This document shows, piece by piece, positions 16,713 to 24,614 of a DNA stretch of 41,336 nt. Source of the stretch: a virus; the IMG/VR virus record IMGVR_UViG_3300028840_001625, positions 1 to 41,336 of that record. The stretch is one strand, 5' to 3'. The notes beneath the pieces were generated by a model. That model had not been told where the DNA came from and did not search any database. It was given only the letters and a program-made list of their open reading frames with translations. Positions within the stretch are counted from its first letter, which is position 1, and each line of letters opens with the position of its first letter. The position numbers and the translations under genes are program-made.

Positions 16713-16886
16713 TTAAGTATACATTTCGTCTACTTGTTCTGTTTTTCTTTTTATTGGTTCTTTATTAAATACTTCATTGTTTAATATTACAAATCTCAAT
16801 ACAAGATAACCTACTAATATTGACAATAATATTATAATTATTGATTTTCTAATTTTTGTCCACTCGATATTTGTTGTAAATCTCAT
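16713..16886 (-). CDS. Small single-pass membrane protein
   Basis: The 57-residue protein begins MRFTTNIEWTKIRKSIIIIL and has one transmembrane helix (IIIILLSILVGYLVLRFVIL), then a basic/acidic tail (NKEPIKRKTEQVDEMYT). AAAGGA stands 5 bases before the ATG. The first 13 codons overlap the WGR gene, and the gene ends just before the zinc-ribbon gene's ribosome site. Function unknown. Confidence 0.65.
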   Translation of the reverse strand: MRFTTNIEWTKIRKSIIIILLSILVGYLVLRFVILNNEVFNKEPIKRKTEQVDEMYT

Positions 16887-17355
16887 TTAATTCCTTTGCC
16901 TTTTCTTGTGTAAATGTTCCGGGATCGTCACAAAAATTCGCATATATTCCTTGCACTCTCTGTTTATTTACTTGAAAAGCATTTTCTTCAAGTTCCGGAA
17001 TATCTATCTCAGAAAGCAATTCTACAACCATTCTAATCTTGAGTTTTATAGCACTTACTTTCTTCGTGTCGTATTTTGGTTCTACAGGTTGAGGCGATTG
17101 TACCGGTTGTGGTTGATAAGTTGTATTACCAGGATCGTTCCCAAACACATAACCTTTATTCTCTTTTTTTGTTTGAATGTTATACCATTCGCCCATTGAA
17201 TACTCTTTTGTTCCCAATGGATTTTTACCTATACTACCCCACTCAACCAAAAACTTACCATTTCCAAGTTCTATCATACGATAAAACTTACTATGATGTT
17301 TTCCCGTGTTATGGTTTAAAGTTGTATTCTCAAAATAATAAACTCGATTTGACAC
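16849..17355 (-). CDS. WGR-domain protein
   Basis: The 168-residue protein consists of an N-terminal WGR domain (residues 1-75): SKFYRMIELGNGKFLVEWGS, then GTKEYSMGEW and KKENKGYVFG. The Trp-Gly-Arg triplet is Trp-Gly-Ser here. WGR domains in PARPs bind DNA ends or nucleic acid. A Pro/Gln linker follows, then a helical C-terminal domain (KLKIRMVVELLSEIDI...NEIYNKYRVDKN). No PARP catalytic domain is attached. Two tandem TTGACA/TATATT promoters precede it, which suggests strong early expression. Confidence 0.8.
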   Translation of the reverse strand: MSNRVYYFENTTLNHNTGKHHSKFYRMIELGNGKFLVEWGSIGKNPLGTKEYSMGEWYNIQTKKENKGYVFGNDPGNTTYQPQPVQSPQPVEPKYDTKKVSAIKLKIRMVVELLSEIDIPELEENAFQVNKQRVQGIYANFCDDPGTFTQEKAKELNEIYNKYRVDKN

Positions 17356-17386
17356 TTTCTAAAACCTTTCATTTTTTCAGTATACC

Positions 17387-17415
17387 AATATACAAAATAA
17401 AAACATCTTTGTCAA
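17387..17415 (-). promoter_or_regulatory. Sigma70-type promoter for WGR gene (proximal)
   Basis: On the minus strand TTGACA (17415-17410), 17 bases, TATATT (17392-17387). It is the downstream one of a tandem pair and lies 32 bases before the WGR start codon. Confidence 0.82.
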
Positions 17416-17437
17416 ATGTTTTTTTACTTGATATATA

Positions 17438-17466
17438 AATATACGAAAAAATAGCTTCATTGTCAA
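17438..17466 (-). promoter_or_regulatory. Sigma70-type promoter for WGR gene (distal)
   Basis: On the minus strand TTGACA (17466-17461), 17 bases, TATATT followed by TATA (17443-17438). It begins 4 bases after the end of the HNH gene, in phase with the class found at 11997, 25404 and 31059. Confidence 0.82.
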
Positions 17467-17469
17467 CCG

Positions 17470-17739
17470 TTATTTTCGTTTTTTTGTGGCTATTGTTATC
17501 CTTTCTTTCTTTTTATTACTTATCCACTTGACATATTTTTGTATTTTTGGATTCGCCAATAATTTCTCCAATGTGTCATAATTCCTATCTAACTCTTTGT
17601 TTGGTATAAGTTGATGAACCATGTCCTTACACGAAAGGCATACTTTTATCGTGTCGCCCTTTGAGCCTCCTCGTGCTTTTGGCGTCAGGTGATGTCGAGT
17701 AAGTGTTTCTACATCCCTATTACATAAATTACATATCAT
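17470..17739 (-). CDS. HNH-family zinc protein
   Basis: The 89-residue protein shows the short HNH layout: CNLCNRDVETLTRHHLTPKARGGSK-like start, then VCLSCKDMVHQLI, giving two CxxC pairs, the RHHL pair and a final H. It continues with ELDRNYDTLEKLLANPKIQKYVKW, typical of a family of small bacterial HNH proteins of about 90 residues. These may nick DNA, but activity for this family is not established. ATGA overlap links it to the upstream gene. Confidence 0.85.
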   Translation of the reverse strand: MICNLCNRDVETLTRHHLTPKARGGSKGDTIKVCLSCKDMVHQLIPNKELDRNYDTLEKLLANPKIQKYVKWISNKKKERITIATKKRK

Positions 17740-18224
17740 ATCAAATAAGCTTTTTCAAGTTTATATTTCGTTTTCAAATAATTCTTTCTAAACTTTGTTC
17801 GTTCTTTTCTCAAATCTTCAAGTTCAAGTTTCAATTTGATTATCTTAGCATCAAGACCGTCGTTGTGATTCACAGCTTCCAGGAGCGCTGCAGGTTCTAC
17901 ATTTACAAACTTCATTATACCCTTTTTATCAAAATGTATTTCGCCTTCATAATGATGTATGGGAAATGGATAAAGATACATATCTTTTCGATACGCAATA
18001 TTCAAATATTTTTGTGGCTCAAAATATGATCTTTCTTTGTCTTTCCACGTTACTTGAAAAGAAAAATATTTCTTATTCTCTTTGTGTTCCCGTATTTTCT
18101 TTTCAAGATTTGTGATCTTGTGTTCATATTCCCTATCAATCATATCAGGATTTTCTAACGCAGTTTTGTGAGAATACTTTACAATTTCACCATATAACTT
18201 TTCTTTTCTTCTAAATAACTTCAT
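17736..18224 (-). CDS. Unknown protein with terminal coiled coils
   Basis: The 162-residue protein has an N-terminal coiled-coil (DREYEHKITNLEKKIREHKE), a central beta region with aromatic residues (FSFQVTWKDKERSYFEPQKY and DMYLYPFPIHHYEGEIHFDK), and a C-terminal coiled-coil (KLKLELEDLRKERTKFRKNY). The central part is compact and could bind a partner. GAGGAAAGGAAAC precedes the ATG, and ATGA overlaps exist on both sides. No family recognised. Confidence 0.75.
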   Translation of the reverse strand: MKLFRRKEKLYGEIVKYSHKTALENPDMIDREYEHKITNLEKKIREHKENKKYFSFQVTWKDKERSYFEPQKYLNIAYRKDMYLYPFPIHHYEGEIHFDKKGIMKFVNVEPAALLEAVNHNDGLDAKIIKLKLELEDLRKERTKFRKNYLKTKYKLEKAYLI

Positions 18225-18619
18225 TTGATGTTTCCTTTCCTCAAAATTTCACCTAAATGTATTTTATATAATCCTTCGTCACGATCCTTTACAATCCCTA
18301 ACATTTTTACATCCATCCAAGGCTTGTCGGCTCCATAACCATTTACAAAATGTATGTAATCATATTTCTTGTCCTCTAACCTCTTTGACCAATAACCCTT
18401 GATTTCCCTATTCTCTACTTTCTTTTCGCCACATAAAATGGCGTCAAAATACTCTTTCATCAATGTCAAATGTAATACTTTATCCACTTTATTCTCCCTT
18501 TCCTTTTTTCCCTTTAACCAACTCTTATATAATAATGATCCTTTTGGAGCATAACCGGGTGCGGGTAACCCATCTAAACCTCTCTGGTATGCTGATCCCA
18601 TATTTCCTAATGTTTTCAT
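18221..18619 (-). CDS. ASCH/PUA-like domain protein
   Basis: The 132-residue protein carries residues 42-130 of ASCH type: VLHLTLMKEYFDAILCGEKK, then VENREIKGYWSKRL, IHFVNGYGADKP and a final LGEILRKG. ASCH domains are PUA-like beta-barrels linked to RNA or nucleobase recognition. The N-terminal 40 residues are Gly/Lys-rich. It sits in the ATGA-coupled string 18993-17470. Substrate is unknown. Confidence 0.8.
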   Translation of the reverse strand: MKTLGNMGSAYQRGLDGLPAPGYAPKGSLLYKSWLKGKKERENKVDKVLHLTLMKEYFDAILCGEKKVENREIKGYWSKRLEDKKYDYIHFVNGYGADKPWMDVKMLGIVKDRDEGLYKIHLGEILRKGNIK

Positions 18620-18993
18620 CTATTATACCATACTATTGTGTCAAAATCTTTCCTAACCATATTGTGTTTTACATCACTTGGATATATCTCGATGTCGGTT
18701 TCTTGACCATCTTTTACATAATGACCAAATCCGTCATAATCAATAAATCCACCACACTTTACACATTCAACAAAATGTTCTATTGACATAACATCACCGT
18801 AATCCGGAAGCTCACTCAATTTGTAAGATTTTATCAACCTATATTTTCTACTCAACTCATTTAATTTTTTCCGTTCAGGTAATGTATATTCTTGATATAA
18901 TTCAAATGGTTTACTATAATCCCATTCCTGCTCTTTTTTCTCAAGTTCTTTTTCAACTTTTTTTGCTTCTTCTAATAGTTGTTTTTCATCCAT
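18616..18993 (-). CDS. Unknown acidic protein with a single CxxC
   Basis: The 125-residue protein starts with a coiled-coil (MDEKQLLEEAKKVEKELEKK) and has a central segment VECVKCGGFIDYDGFGHYV containing one CxxC knuckle. The C-terminus is YPSDVKHNMVRKDFDTIVWY. It follows NadR by one base and overlaps the ASCH gene by ATGA, so it may be part of the NadR transcript. No function can be assigned. Confidence 0.72.
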   Translation of the reverse strand: MDEKQLLEEAKKVEKELEKKEQEWDYSKPFELYQEYTLPERKKLNELSRKYRLIKSYKLSELPDYGDVMSIEHFVECVKCGGFIDYDGFGHYVKDGQETDIEIYPSDVKHNMVRKDFDTIVWYNR

Positions 18994-18994
18994 C

Positions 18995-19984
18995 TTAATA
19001 CCCCAAAATTTCGCTTATATGTTTTTTAGCTTGTTCTATACGATCATTATAATCGTCGCCATGAATTATCTTATATTCCCAATTACGATTGTCTAACTCT
19101 TTCCTAATCATTCCATAATGTTCAACCCTACGATTTGAAAATGTCCTTGTTCCATCGTCAACCCAAGGCACTTCAGGTGTCAAAAGTAAATGTAAATGAT
19201 ACTTACTATTCCACGACTGTGTCGCTATCCACGCTGGACACGGAACGTTATATAACTCCGCCCACGTCTGTGTCGTCATTAAATCCGTATCACAAATCAA
19301 TAACCGGTTCGCGTGTCTCGCAACTTCATCTTCCCATTGTAATTGACCAGCAGCTATCCGTGAAAAATCCATTGAATTTATCTGAGCGTTCCTTTTCATA
19401 TTGTCAGTATATACCCTACCATATTCAGGTACAAAAGCTGTCTTGTAATGTACGGCTAATTCGTGTGCCATTGTTGTCTTTCCAACAGATTCAGGTCCAA
19501 CTAATACCACTTTCTTGGCGAAAAAATGACGAGCTTCCTTTGGTATCATTTCCCAGTTCGTCATTGGATTTCCACGAATATCCGTCCCTGATATTGGAAA
19601 TGTAACTCTCAACTTGTCCACACATTCATGTTTGATACCAAAAATCTCAGATATTTGATTACCATATTCCTCAGATGTAAATACCACATCTAAATTGCTT
19701 GGTGTATTATCCTTGATTATTTGTGTCCACACTTCCCAAAATTTTACCGGACCTTGATCATAAGTTTCAGGATAATCAGGTACATTTGTCAAGTGAATGA
19801 CATTTGCTTTTGGGAACTTTTCTTTGATCCAATTATAACGAAGATAACCGGGTATAAATTCCGACTCCAAACTACATATTAATATTGTTAAGTTTTTCGC
19901 CCGTTTGAGCCCTTCCTCAATCAAATATGAATGTCCATTGTGTAAAGGATAAAACTTACCTAATATCAACCCATGTTTATACAT
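18995..19984 (-). CDS. nadR: NadR-like bifunctional NMN adenylyltransferase / nicotinamide riboside kinase
   Basis: The protein has two catalytic domains. Residues 5-150 are a nucleotidyltransferase with GKFYPLHNGHSYLIEEGLKR (HxGH-type site GKF.PLHNGH) and ISGTDIRGNP, as in NMN adenylyltransferases. Residues 160-329 are a P-loop kinase with VGPESVGKTTMAHELA and the NadR-type PEYGRVYTDN and ICDTDLMTT. The kinase makes NMN from nicotinamide riboside and the first domain makes NAD+ from NMN. No N-terminal DNA-binding domain is present, unlike enterobacterial NadR. I use ATG 19984 because GAGGG lies 8 bases before it; ATG 19990 is too close. It is the last gene of the receptor-PnuC-helicase-NadR cassette. 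Confidence 0.93.
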   Translation of the reverse strand: MYKHGLILGKFYPLHNGHSYLIEEGLKRAKNLTILICSLESEFIPGYLRYNWIKEKFPKANVIHLTNVPDYPETYDQGPVKFWEVWTQIIKDNTPSNLDVVFTSEEYGNQISEIFGIKHECVDKLRVTFPISGTDIRGNPMTNWEMIPKEARHFFAKKVVLVGPESVGKTTMAHELAVHYKTAFVPEYGRVYTDNMKRNAQINSMDFSRIAAGQLQWEDEVARHANRLLICDTDLMTTQTWAELYNVPCPAWIATQSWNSKYHLHLLLTPEVPWVDDGTRTFSNRRVEHYGMIRKELDNRNWEYKIIHGDDYNDRIEQAKKHISEILGY

Positions 19985-21299
19985 GACCATTTCCCTCTAT
20001 TATTTCTTCCCATGTTATTTTCTTACCACTACTATTGTTTGACATCGTTAAAAATTCGATGGCTCTCGAGGCAGCTGTGTAAAGCCAGCGGGGATTGTCG
20101 CCCCAATAATCGTTGTGAATGTATACATTATCCCACTGTGAGCCTTGTGACTTGTGAGCCGTTATCGCATATCCATATGTTGTTATCAAAACGCTTCTAC
20201 TCAATATAGGTTTCTTGTAAAACTTTCTATCAATCAAATGTTCCAAATCAAAAGGTAATGTGGTTATATCTATCTCAGGATGATAGATTGATGGGCGTAC
20301 CGTATTCGGGAATAAAAACATATCATACTCTCCATCACGACCCATTATTTCTACTTTACAATAATAACAATCTCCAAAACTATCGCCATCTTTGGAATAG
20401 ATTTCTAATGGGCGAATGTCGATTACTTTGTTTACCCGGAATGTCTCCGAATTCTTGTAAGTAGGTGAATTAGCAATCACGATTATTTGATCAGTCTTCC
20501 GGAGCGCACTTGGTTCTTCACCAAACTTGTGTGTTCTGGCCAACTTGTTCAACAATACTCGTGTCTTGTTTTTCGCCACAATGAAAACACTATCATCATA
20601 GTTTTTTAAGCCGTCAAGCCATTTCTTTCCAACTTCCTCAATGTCTAAAACATCCACTTCATCTTTTGACTTTGTTGGAACACAGGACTTCTTTATTTCT
20701 CTCAACTTTGTAACATAGTCAAGGATAACTCCATCATGACGTTGAACATTTTTTAACTCGTAATGTGGATTCCTCAATACTTTTGGATCATCACCGACTG
20801 GCTCAAGTTGAAATCCATCACCTATCTTTATTACTTTCGCCCCATGTTTGGCGATGTGTTTGTTGATGTCGTTGTTTACAAATGTGTCTATCATACTCGA
20901 TTCATCTATGATAACAAGTTGTCCTTGTGTAAAACTACACTTGGCATTCCAGTTTCCATCGTCGTCGGGCTCGCCATAGAGCAAACTGTGTAACGTCCTA
21001 AACTTTTCCTTGTAATCAATTAACCCGGCTAACCAATCTGCTGACTTGTGTCTCAATACCTTGACCGCAGCATTTGTTGGTGCTGATACATAAACATCAT
21101 AATGTAAAATGTCACGAGCATATGAAAATATGTTTTCTATGATTGTGGTTTTACCTGTTCCAGCATATCCTGCTAACTTGAAAGTATTCAAGTTTTGATC
21201 ATACGTTTTTGGTTTCTTTAGAAATTTCTCAACTTCCAGTAACGCTTCCTTTTGATCCTTTGTATAACTAATCTTTTCACTACGTTGTTTGAGTATCAT
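19977..21299 (-). CDS. Dda/RecD-like 5'-3' DNA helicase (SF1B)
   Basis: The 440-residue protein has a Walker A site GYAGTGKTTIIENIF, the motif II IDESSMID, a motif III-like GDGFQLEPVGDD, and the C-terminal UvrD-like strand YAITAHKSQGSQWDNVYIHN followed by YTAASRAI (motif VI). Size and motif order match T4 Dda (about 439 residues), which helps start DNA replication and remove bound proteins. The gene starts 20 bases inside the pnuC end with GGAGAGAG and ends 8 bases into the start of nadR. Its location inside an NAD salvage cassette has no obvious functional reason. Confidence 0.92.
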   Translation of the reverse strand: MILKQRSEKISYTKDQKEALLEVEKFLKKPKTYDQNLNTFKLAGYAGTGKTTIIENIFSYARDILHYDVYVSAPTNAAVKVLRHKSADWLAGLIDYKEKFRTLHSLLYGEPDDDGNWNAKCSFTQGQLVIIDESSMIDTFVNNDINKHIAKHGAKVIKIGDGFQLEPVGDDPKVLRNPHYELKNVQRHDGVILDYVTKLREIKKSCVPTKSKDEVDVLDIEEVGKKWLDGLKNYDDSVFIVAKNKTRVLLNKLARTHKFGEEPSALRKTDQIIVIANSPTYKNSETFRVNKVIDIRPLEIYSKDGDSFGDCYYCKVEIMGRDGEYDMFLFPNTVRPSIYHPEIDITTLPFDLEHLIDRKFYKKPILSRSVLITTYGYAITAHKSQGSQWDNVYIHNDYWGDNPRWLYTAASRAIEFLTMSNNSSGKKITWEEIIEGNGHV

Positions 21300-21879
21300 A
21301 TAACTCTCTCCATTTCCTGTAACCTTGTAACGCCATAAAGAAGAATAAGGCGTATAATCCTGCTGTCATATATAATTCTTTGTAAATAAAAACACCTACA
21401 TAAATAACATCTACTGTGATCCATAAAAACCAATTCTCTATATATCGTTTCGCCAGATAAAAGTTGGCGACCAAACTCAATGATGTGGTAAATGAATCTA
21501 TAATAGGAATATCCGGTTGTCCAATGTAACCACCTTGATACAATCCCATTATTATACTATAAATGAACCACGTTCCTACTAAAACATACATCATAATGGT
21601 TAAAACCATTGTGTCTTTTGGACACGCAGCAAATTGATCCTTATACCTTGTTATTGGTGCTGGTGGCTTGTTACGCAGTTTCGCCCAATTATACCATCCA
21701 TAAAATGATTGACACAAAAATACGATTTGTGTTATGACCTCGGCGTACAGGTTCACAGAGAAAAACAAATGTAAATAAGCACTTACTCCAATAATACCTA
21801 ACGGCCACGCAATAACCTTGTTTTGTATAGTAAAATATACACACGCTAATGTGAATAGAACAGCAATAATTTCTATCAT
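21280..21879 (-). CDS. pnuC: PnuC-family nicotinamide riboside transporter
   Basis: The 199-residue membrane protein has about seven hydrophobic helices and the PnuC hallmarks: NKVIAWPLGIIGVSAYL near the N-terminus, FLCQSFYGWYNWAKLR in the middle, then NFYLAKRYIENWFLWITVDV and KELYMTAGLYALFFFMALQG. PnuC transports unphosphorylated nicotinamide riboside (or thiamine in relatives) by facilitated diffusion and depends on a cytoplasmic kinase for trapping. NadR, encoded two genes away, supplies that kinase, which points to nicotinamide riboside. It starts as ATGA on the stop of the receptor gene. Confidence 0.93.
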   Translation of the reverse strand: MIEIIAVLFTLACVYFTIQNKVIAWPLGIIGVSAYLHLFFSVNLYAEVITQIVFLCQSFYGWYNWAKLRNKPPAPITRYKDQFAACPKDTMVLTIMMYVLVGTWFIYSIIMGLYQGGYIGQPDIPIIDSFTTSLSLVANFYLAKRYIENWFLWITVDVIYVGVFIYKELYMTAGLYALFFFMALQGYRKWRELYDTQTT

Positions 21880-23804
21880 AAGTTTATTGTAACTCCAAGT
21901 GTATAGTTTCTTAAAGCAGCTACATAATAGTTTGCTCCATCATATACATAACCACTATTATAATAATCATTATCAAACACATTGTTTATTGTAAAACTAA
22001 ATATCAACTCTTTGAATGTCGTTTTGAAATATAAATCAGTAACAAAATATGGTTTCATCTTCGTTGTGTTTTCATTATCTAAAAATGATTCTCCCATATA
22101 TCTACAATATACTCCACTCGTAAAATAATGATTTACATTGTAAATCAAGTTCCCGGTGTAAGTCAACTCCGGACTTAACAATGGAGTAACATCTTTGTAG
22201 ACGCCGTACTCTTTTATATTCGATTTATTCACACCTATAAAATTGAACATACTCAAATCTTTTGAAAACTTATATGTTGATTCAATTTCTATTCCTTGTC
22301 TTGTACTCTTTGGTACATTCATTCTCAATGGTAATCCAATGTAACTTAGTTCACCTATGGCGGCGATTTCATTGGTGAAATCCATATGATATAGATTTAC
22401 ATTCAATGTGAAGTCCTTTTCAATATACTTAATTCCCGCCTCAATGTCAAGAACTTTTTCTGGCTCAACTTGATAAGCTTCGTGAATGTTATCTTCATTT
22501 AGATCATCTTCGCCATTGAATAAATCGTTTCGTGTTGGTTCTCTCATGTTTTGACCAATAGAAACATAATACATTCCATACTTTACGCCGACCTTTGGAT
22601 TCACAAATAACCATGAAGTTTTTGGTGGCGAAACACTACCATTGTAAATAAACTCGTTGTATCTTACTTGTACGTCACCAAATAAATCTATGTCTCTCGT
22701 TATGTCATAACTACCTTTTATAAAACCACTCGCCTCATTCTTGATCCCATAATTCTTGTAAACCTCGTCGCCAATTATATCCATTGAATGATTTCGTTTA
22801 TAGGTGTATAAATGAAAACCCGAGTATAGTTTTAACCTTGTAAAATCATAGTTTACATTTAATATGTTACCTAAATAGTATGAATCTAAATTAAAGTTCA
22901 ACATATCCTCTGCCAGAACACCATATGTACCATCTAACTTGATAAAATAGATTGTATTCGTTACGTGTTCACTCATATATGATAATGAATTGAACCAATA
23001 ATGAAAATGATCCTTTTCGTTGGGCGACAAGTAATTCATTTGACGATTGTAACTTAAATCATTTTCGTGTGTCGCCAGGTACGCCATTTCATTCTCTTGA
23101 TTTCCATAAAATGTTATATACTTGAATGCATAGTTTTCCTTGAATACTCCACCACTTAAATAAAATGAATAACCATAATGACCGGAATTGTCACGGTAAC
23201 CTTTCGTATTTACCCTTGAAAATCTTAGATTCAAGCCAATACCATCTTCATTTATACCGAAACTCTGTTCCGCCATGAACTTGTATGTATTGTATGATCC
23301 ATAATTGAAATTCAACCTTGAGTATTCTTCGTCTAAAGTCTTTGATGTGAAATTGAGTGATCCACCATAAGAAGCTGTACCATTACTTGTAGTTCCAACT
23401 CCACGTTGTATTTGTACATCTTGAACGGAACTCAAAAAATCAGGATAGTTGTTGAAATAAACTCCCATATCTTCAGGTTCATTTAGTGGAACACCATCTA
23501 ATGTAGCATTGATCCTTGTTTGATCAATCCCGCGAAGGCGAAAATAAGAATAACCATAAAATGTTCCCATGTCAGAATAAAACTGAATCGCGGGAGTGTA
23601 TGTCAGCATCGCTGGAACATCTTTGTCGTCTAAAGGTATTTGTTGTAAATCATCTTGAGAATATGTTTTCTCTGTAATAGGATTATCTTTTATTCTAAGA
23701 TGTCCTACAACTGAAATTTCTCCATCATATTCATAAACCTTTAGTGTATCTTGTGAAAATACAAATGAAACAAACAACAATAAAATAACCATTATTTTAA
23801 ACAT
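21876..23804 (-). CDS. TonB-dependent outer-membrane receptor
   Basis: I start at ATG 23804 (MFKIMVILLLFVSFVFSQDT) because AAAGGGG precedes it and a clear signal peptide follows; an ATG at 23849 adds 15 residues and no signal logic. The 642-residue protein has a short region after the signal with a TonB-box-like stretch (GEISVVGHLRIK). The plug domain runs over about residues 40-155 (DVPAMLTYTPAIQFY, FRLRGIDQTRINATLDGVPL, VQDVQIQRGVG, ASYGGSLNFTSK). The rest is barrel strands rich in Tyr/Phe. Such receptors import scarce nutrients across the outer membrane. ATGA coupling to pnuC suggests nicotinamide riboside or a related compound as substrate (inference). Confidence 0.93.
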   Translation of the reverse strand: MFKIMVILLLFVSFVFSQDTLKVYEYDGEISVVGHLRIKDNPITEKTYSQDDLQQIPLDDKDVPAMLTYTPAIQFYSDMGTFYGYSYFRLRGIDQTRINATLDGVPLNEPEDMGVYFNNYPDFLSSVQDVQIQRGVGTTSNGTASYGGSLNFTSKTLDEEYSRLNFNYGSYNTYKFMAEQSFGINEDGIGLNLRFSRVNTKGYRDNSGHYGYSFYLSGGVFKENYAFKYITFYGNQENEMAYLATHENDLSYNRQMNYLSPNEKDHFHYWFNSLSYMSEHVTNTIYFIKLDGTYGVLAEDMLNFNLDSYYLGNILNVNYDFTRLKLYSGFHLYTYKRNHSMDIIGDEVYKNYGIKNEASGFIKGSYDITRDIDLFGDVQVRYNEFIYNGSVSPPKTSWLFVNPKVGVKYGMYYVSIGQNMREPTRNDLFNGEDDLNEDNIHEAYQVEPEKVLDIEAGIKYIEKDFTLNVNLYHMDFTNEIAAIGELSYIGLPLRMNVPKSTRQGIEIESTYKFSKDLSMFNFIGVNKSNIKEYGVYKDVTPLLSPELTYTGNLIYNVNHYFTSGVYCRYMGESFLDNENTTKMKPYFVTDLYFKTTFKELIFSFTINNVFDNDYYNSGYVYDGANYYVAALRNYTLGVTINL

Positions 23805-23817
23805 AACTACCCCTTTC

Positions 23818-24042
23818 TTATCTAAATGCGATAAAGTCCAATTCATCAAGTTTAACTGTTTGGCAAAATGGATGTGAATCTTTCGGGTCTTTTGGTTGCA
23901 TAACCACTATTCCCATTTCGTCTTTTGTTTCGCCGTCTGGGCTTACTCTTGTCCATTGATGAACTAATGTTACACGACATTCATTATATGATTCATCCTT
24001 GAACTTTACCCACGGCCCTTCACTCATTTCGATTTTTTTCAT
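23818..24042 (-). CDS. Small soluble protein upstream of receptor gene
   Basis: I choose ATG 24042 (MKKIEMSEGPWVKFKDESY), which overlaps the previous stop as TGATG with GGGGAAG just before it; an upstream start at 24072 would overlap more. The 74-residue protein has a compact beta pattern (ECRVTLVHQWTRVSPDG, MGIVVMQPKDPK) and ends LDELDFIAFR. It is translated just before the receptor gene. No function recognised. Confidence 0.7.
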   Translation of the reverse strand: MKKIEMSEGPWVKFKDESYNECRVTLVHQWTRVSPDGETKDEMGIVVMQPKDPKDSHPFCQTVKLDELDFIAFR

Positions 24043-24230
24043 CACTTCCCCAATATGTTTTTGTCGATCCATAAATCGGCACCACGATATGTATTAAAAT
24101 ATCTTATCGTCCACCATATAATAAATTTACCTTGAACAGCGTAAAGCGTTTCATTCCAATCACCCATCATATTTGGCGAATGAATAGGTTTTACTCTGTA
24201 CTTACTAAACAAGATTGCACTTAATGACAT
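24042..24230 (-). CDS. Small aromatic protein of unknown function
   Basis: The 62-residue protein starts at ATG 24230 (MSLSAILFSKYRVKPIHS), which overlaps the stop of the previous gene as TAATG, with GAAAGGG before it. It is rich in Trp/Tyr (GKFIIWWTIRYFNTYRG). A longer frame from 24332 exists but lacks support. Both neighbours are coupled by stop/start overlaps. Confidence 0.65.
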   Translation of the reverse strand: MSLSAILFSKYRVKPIHSPNMMGDWNETLYAVQGKFIIWWTIRYFNTYRGADLWIDKNILGK

Positions 24231-24388
24231 TACATAACCCTTTCTAATTTGTCCATCGTATATACATTTATATGATTTAATCTGCGATCTAAAATAACCC
24301 GTGGTGACTTTTTCCAAGACGGAGCAATCCATAGAATTATTGCTGTTTCCTTTTCGCCTATGAGGCGAACTTTATCACCACTTTTCAT
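24230..24388 (-). CDS. Small protein beginning at the 3' end of a tRNA-like gene
   Basis: The 52-residue protein begins MKSGDKVRLIGEKETAIILW at ATG 24388, two bases after the tRNA-like gene, whose last bases (CGAGAG) also serve as the ribosome site. It has a small beta-barrel look (GDKVRLIGEKETAIILWI, SPRVILDRRLNHINVYTMDK), similar to short KOW/SH3-like proteins in phages. This is suggestive only. A tRNA 3' cut would remove the ribosome site, so RNA processing and translation might compete (inference). Confidence 0.65.
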   Translation of the reverse strand: MKSGDKVRLIGEKETAIILWIAPSWKKSPRVILDRRLNHINVYTMDKLERVM

Positions 24389-24390
24389 AG

Positions 24391-24470
24391 AACTCTCGGT
24401 GAGATTCGAACTCACGTTTTCAGCTCCGGCTACGGCTAACAGGGTCGAAACCTGCCCCGGCTACGAGAGC
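24391..24470 (-). tRNA. Aberrant tRNA-Arg-like gene (anticodon TCG) without a normal D-arm
   Basis: Acceptor GCTCTCG pairs with CGAGAGT (G1-U72). A regular anticodon arm GCAGG / loop TTTCGAC / CCTGT gives anticodon TCG with T33 and A37. The T-arm GTGAG TTCGAAT CTCAC is normal. Between acceptor and anticodon arm only 8 bases (TAGCCGGG) exist instead of a D-arm, while 23 bases (ending in GGAGCTGAAAAC) lie between the anticodon and T arms. The second gene at 24615 has the same layout base for base. It may be a tRNA with a displaced D-like element, or a tRNA mimic. No CCA is encoded. Confidence 0.6.
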
Positions 24471-24473
24471 ATT

Positions 24474-24593
24474 TTAATGCCATGCGTTATCAAACCAAAT
24501 CCTTAAAGTTAAATACGCAAATGCTAATATACCAATAATGGCTGCTATTAATATACCAACTACCTTAAAAACTATTTTAAATACTTTGGACAT
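24474..24593 (-). CDS. 39-residue single-pass membrane protein between tRNA-like genes
   Basis: The small protein begins MSKVFKIVFKVVGILIAAII and is one transmembrane helix with a basic start and a short polar end (RIWFDNAWH). GGAG stands 8 bases before the ATG. It fills the space between the two tRNA-like genes, so it would lie on the same precursor transcript. Confidence 0.6.
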   Translation of the reverse strand: MSKVFKIVFKVVGILIAAIIGILAFAYLTLRIWFDNAWH

Positions 24594-24614
24594 AATTCAC
24601 TCCAAGTTAATAAG

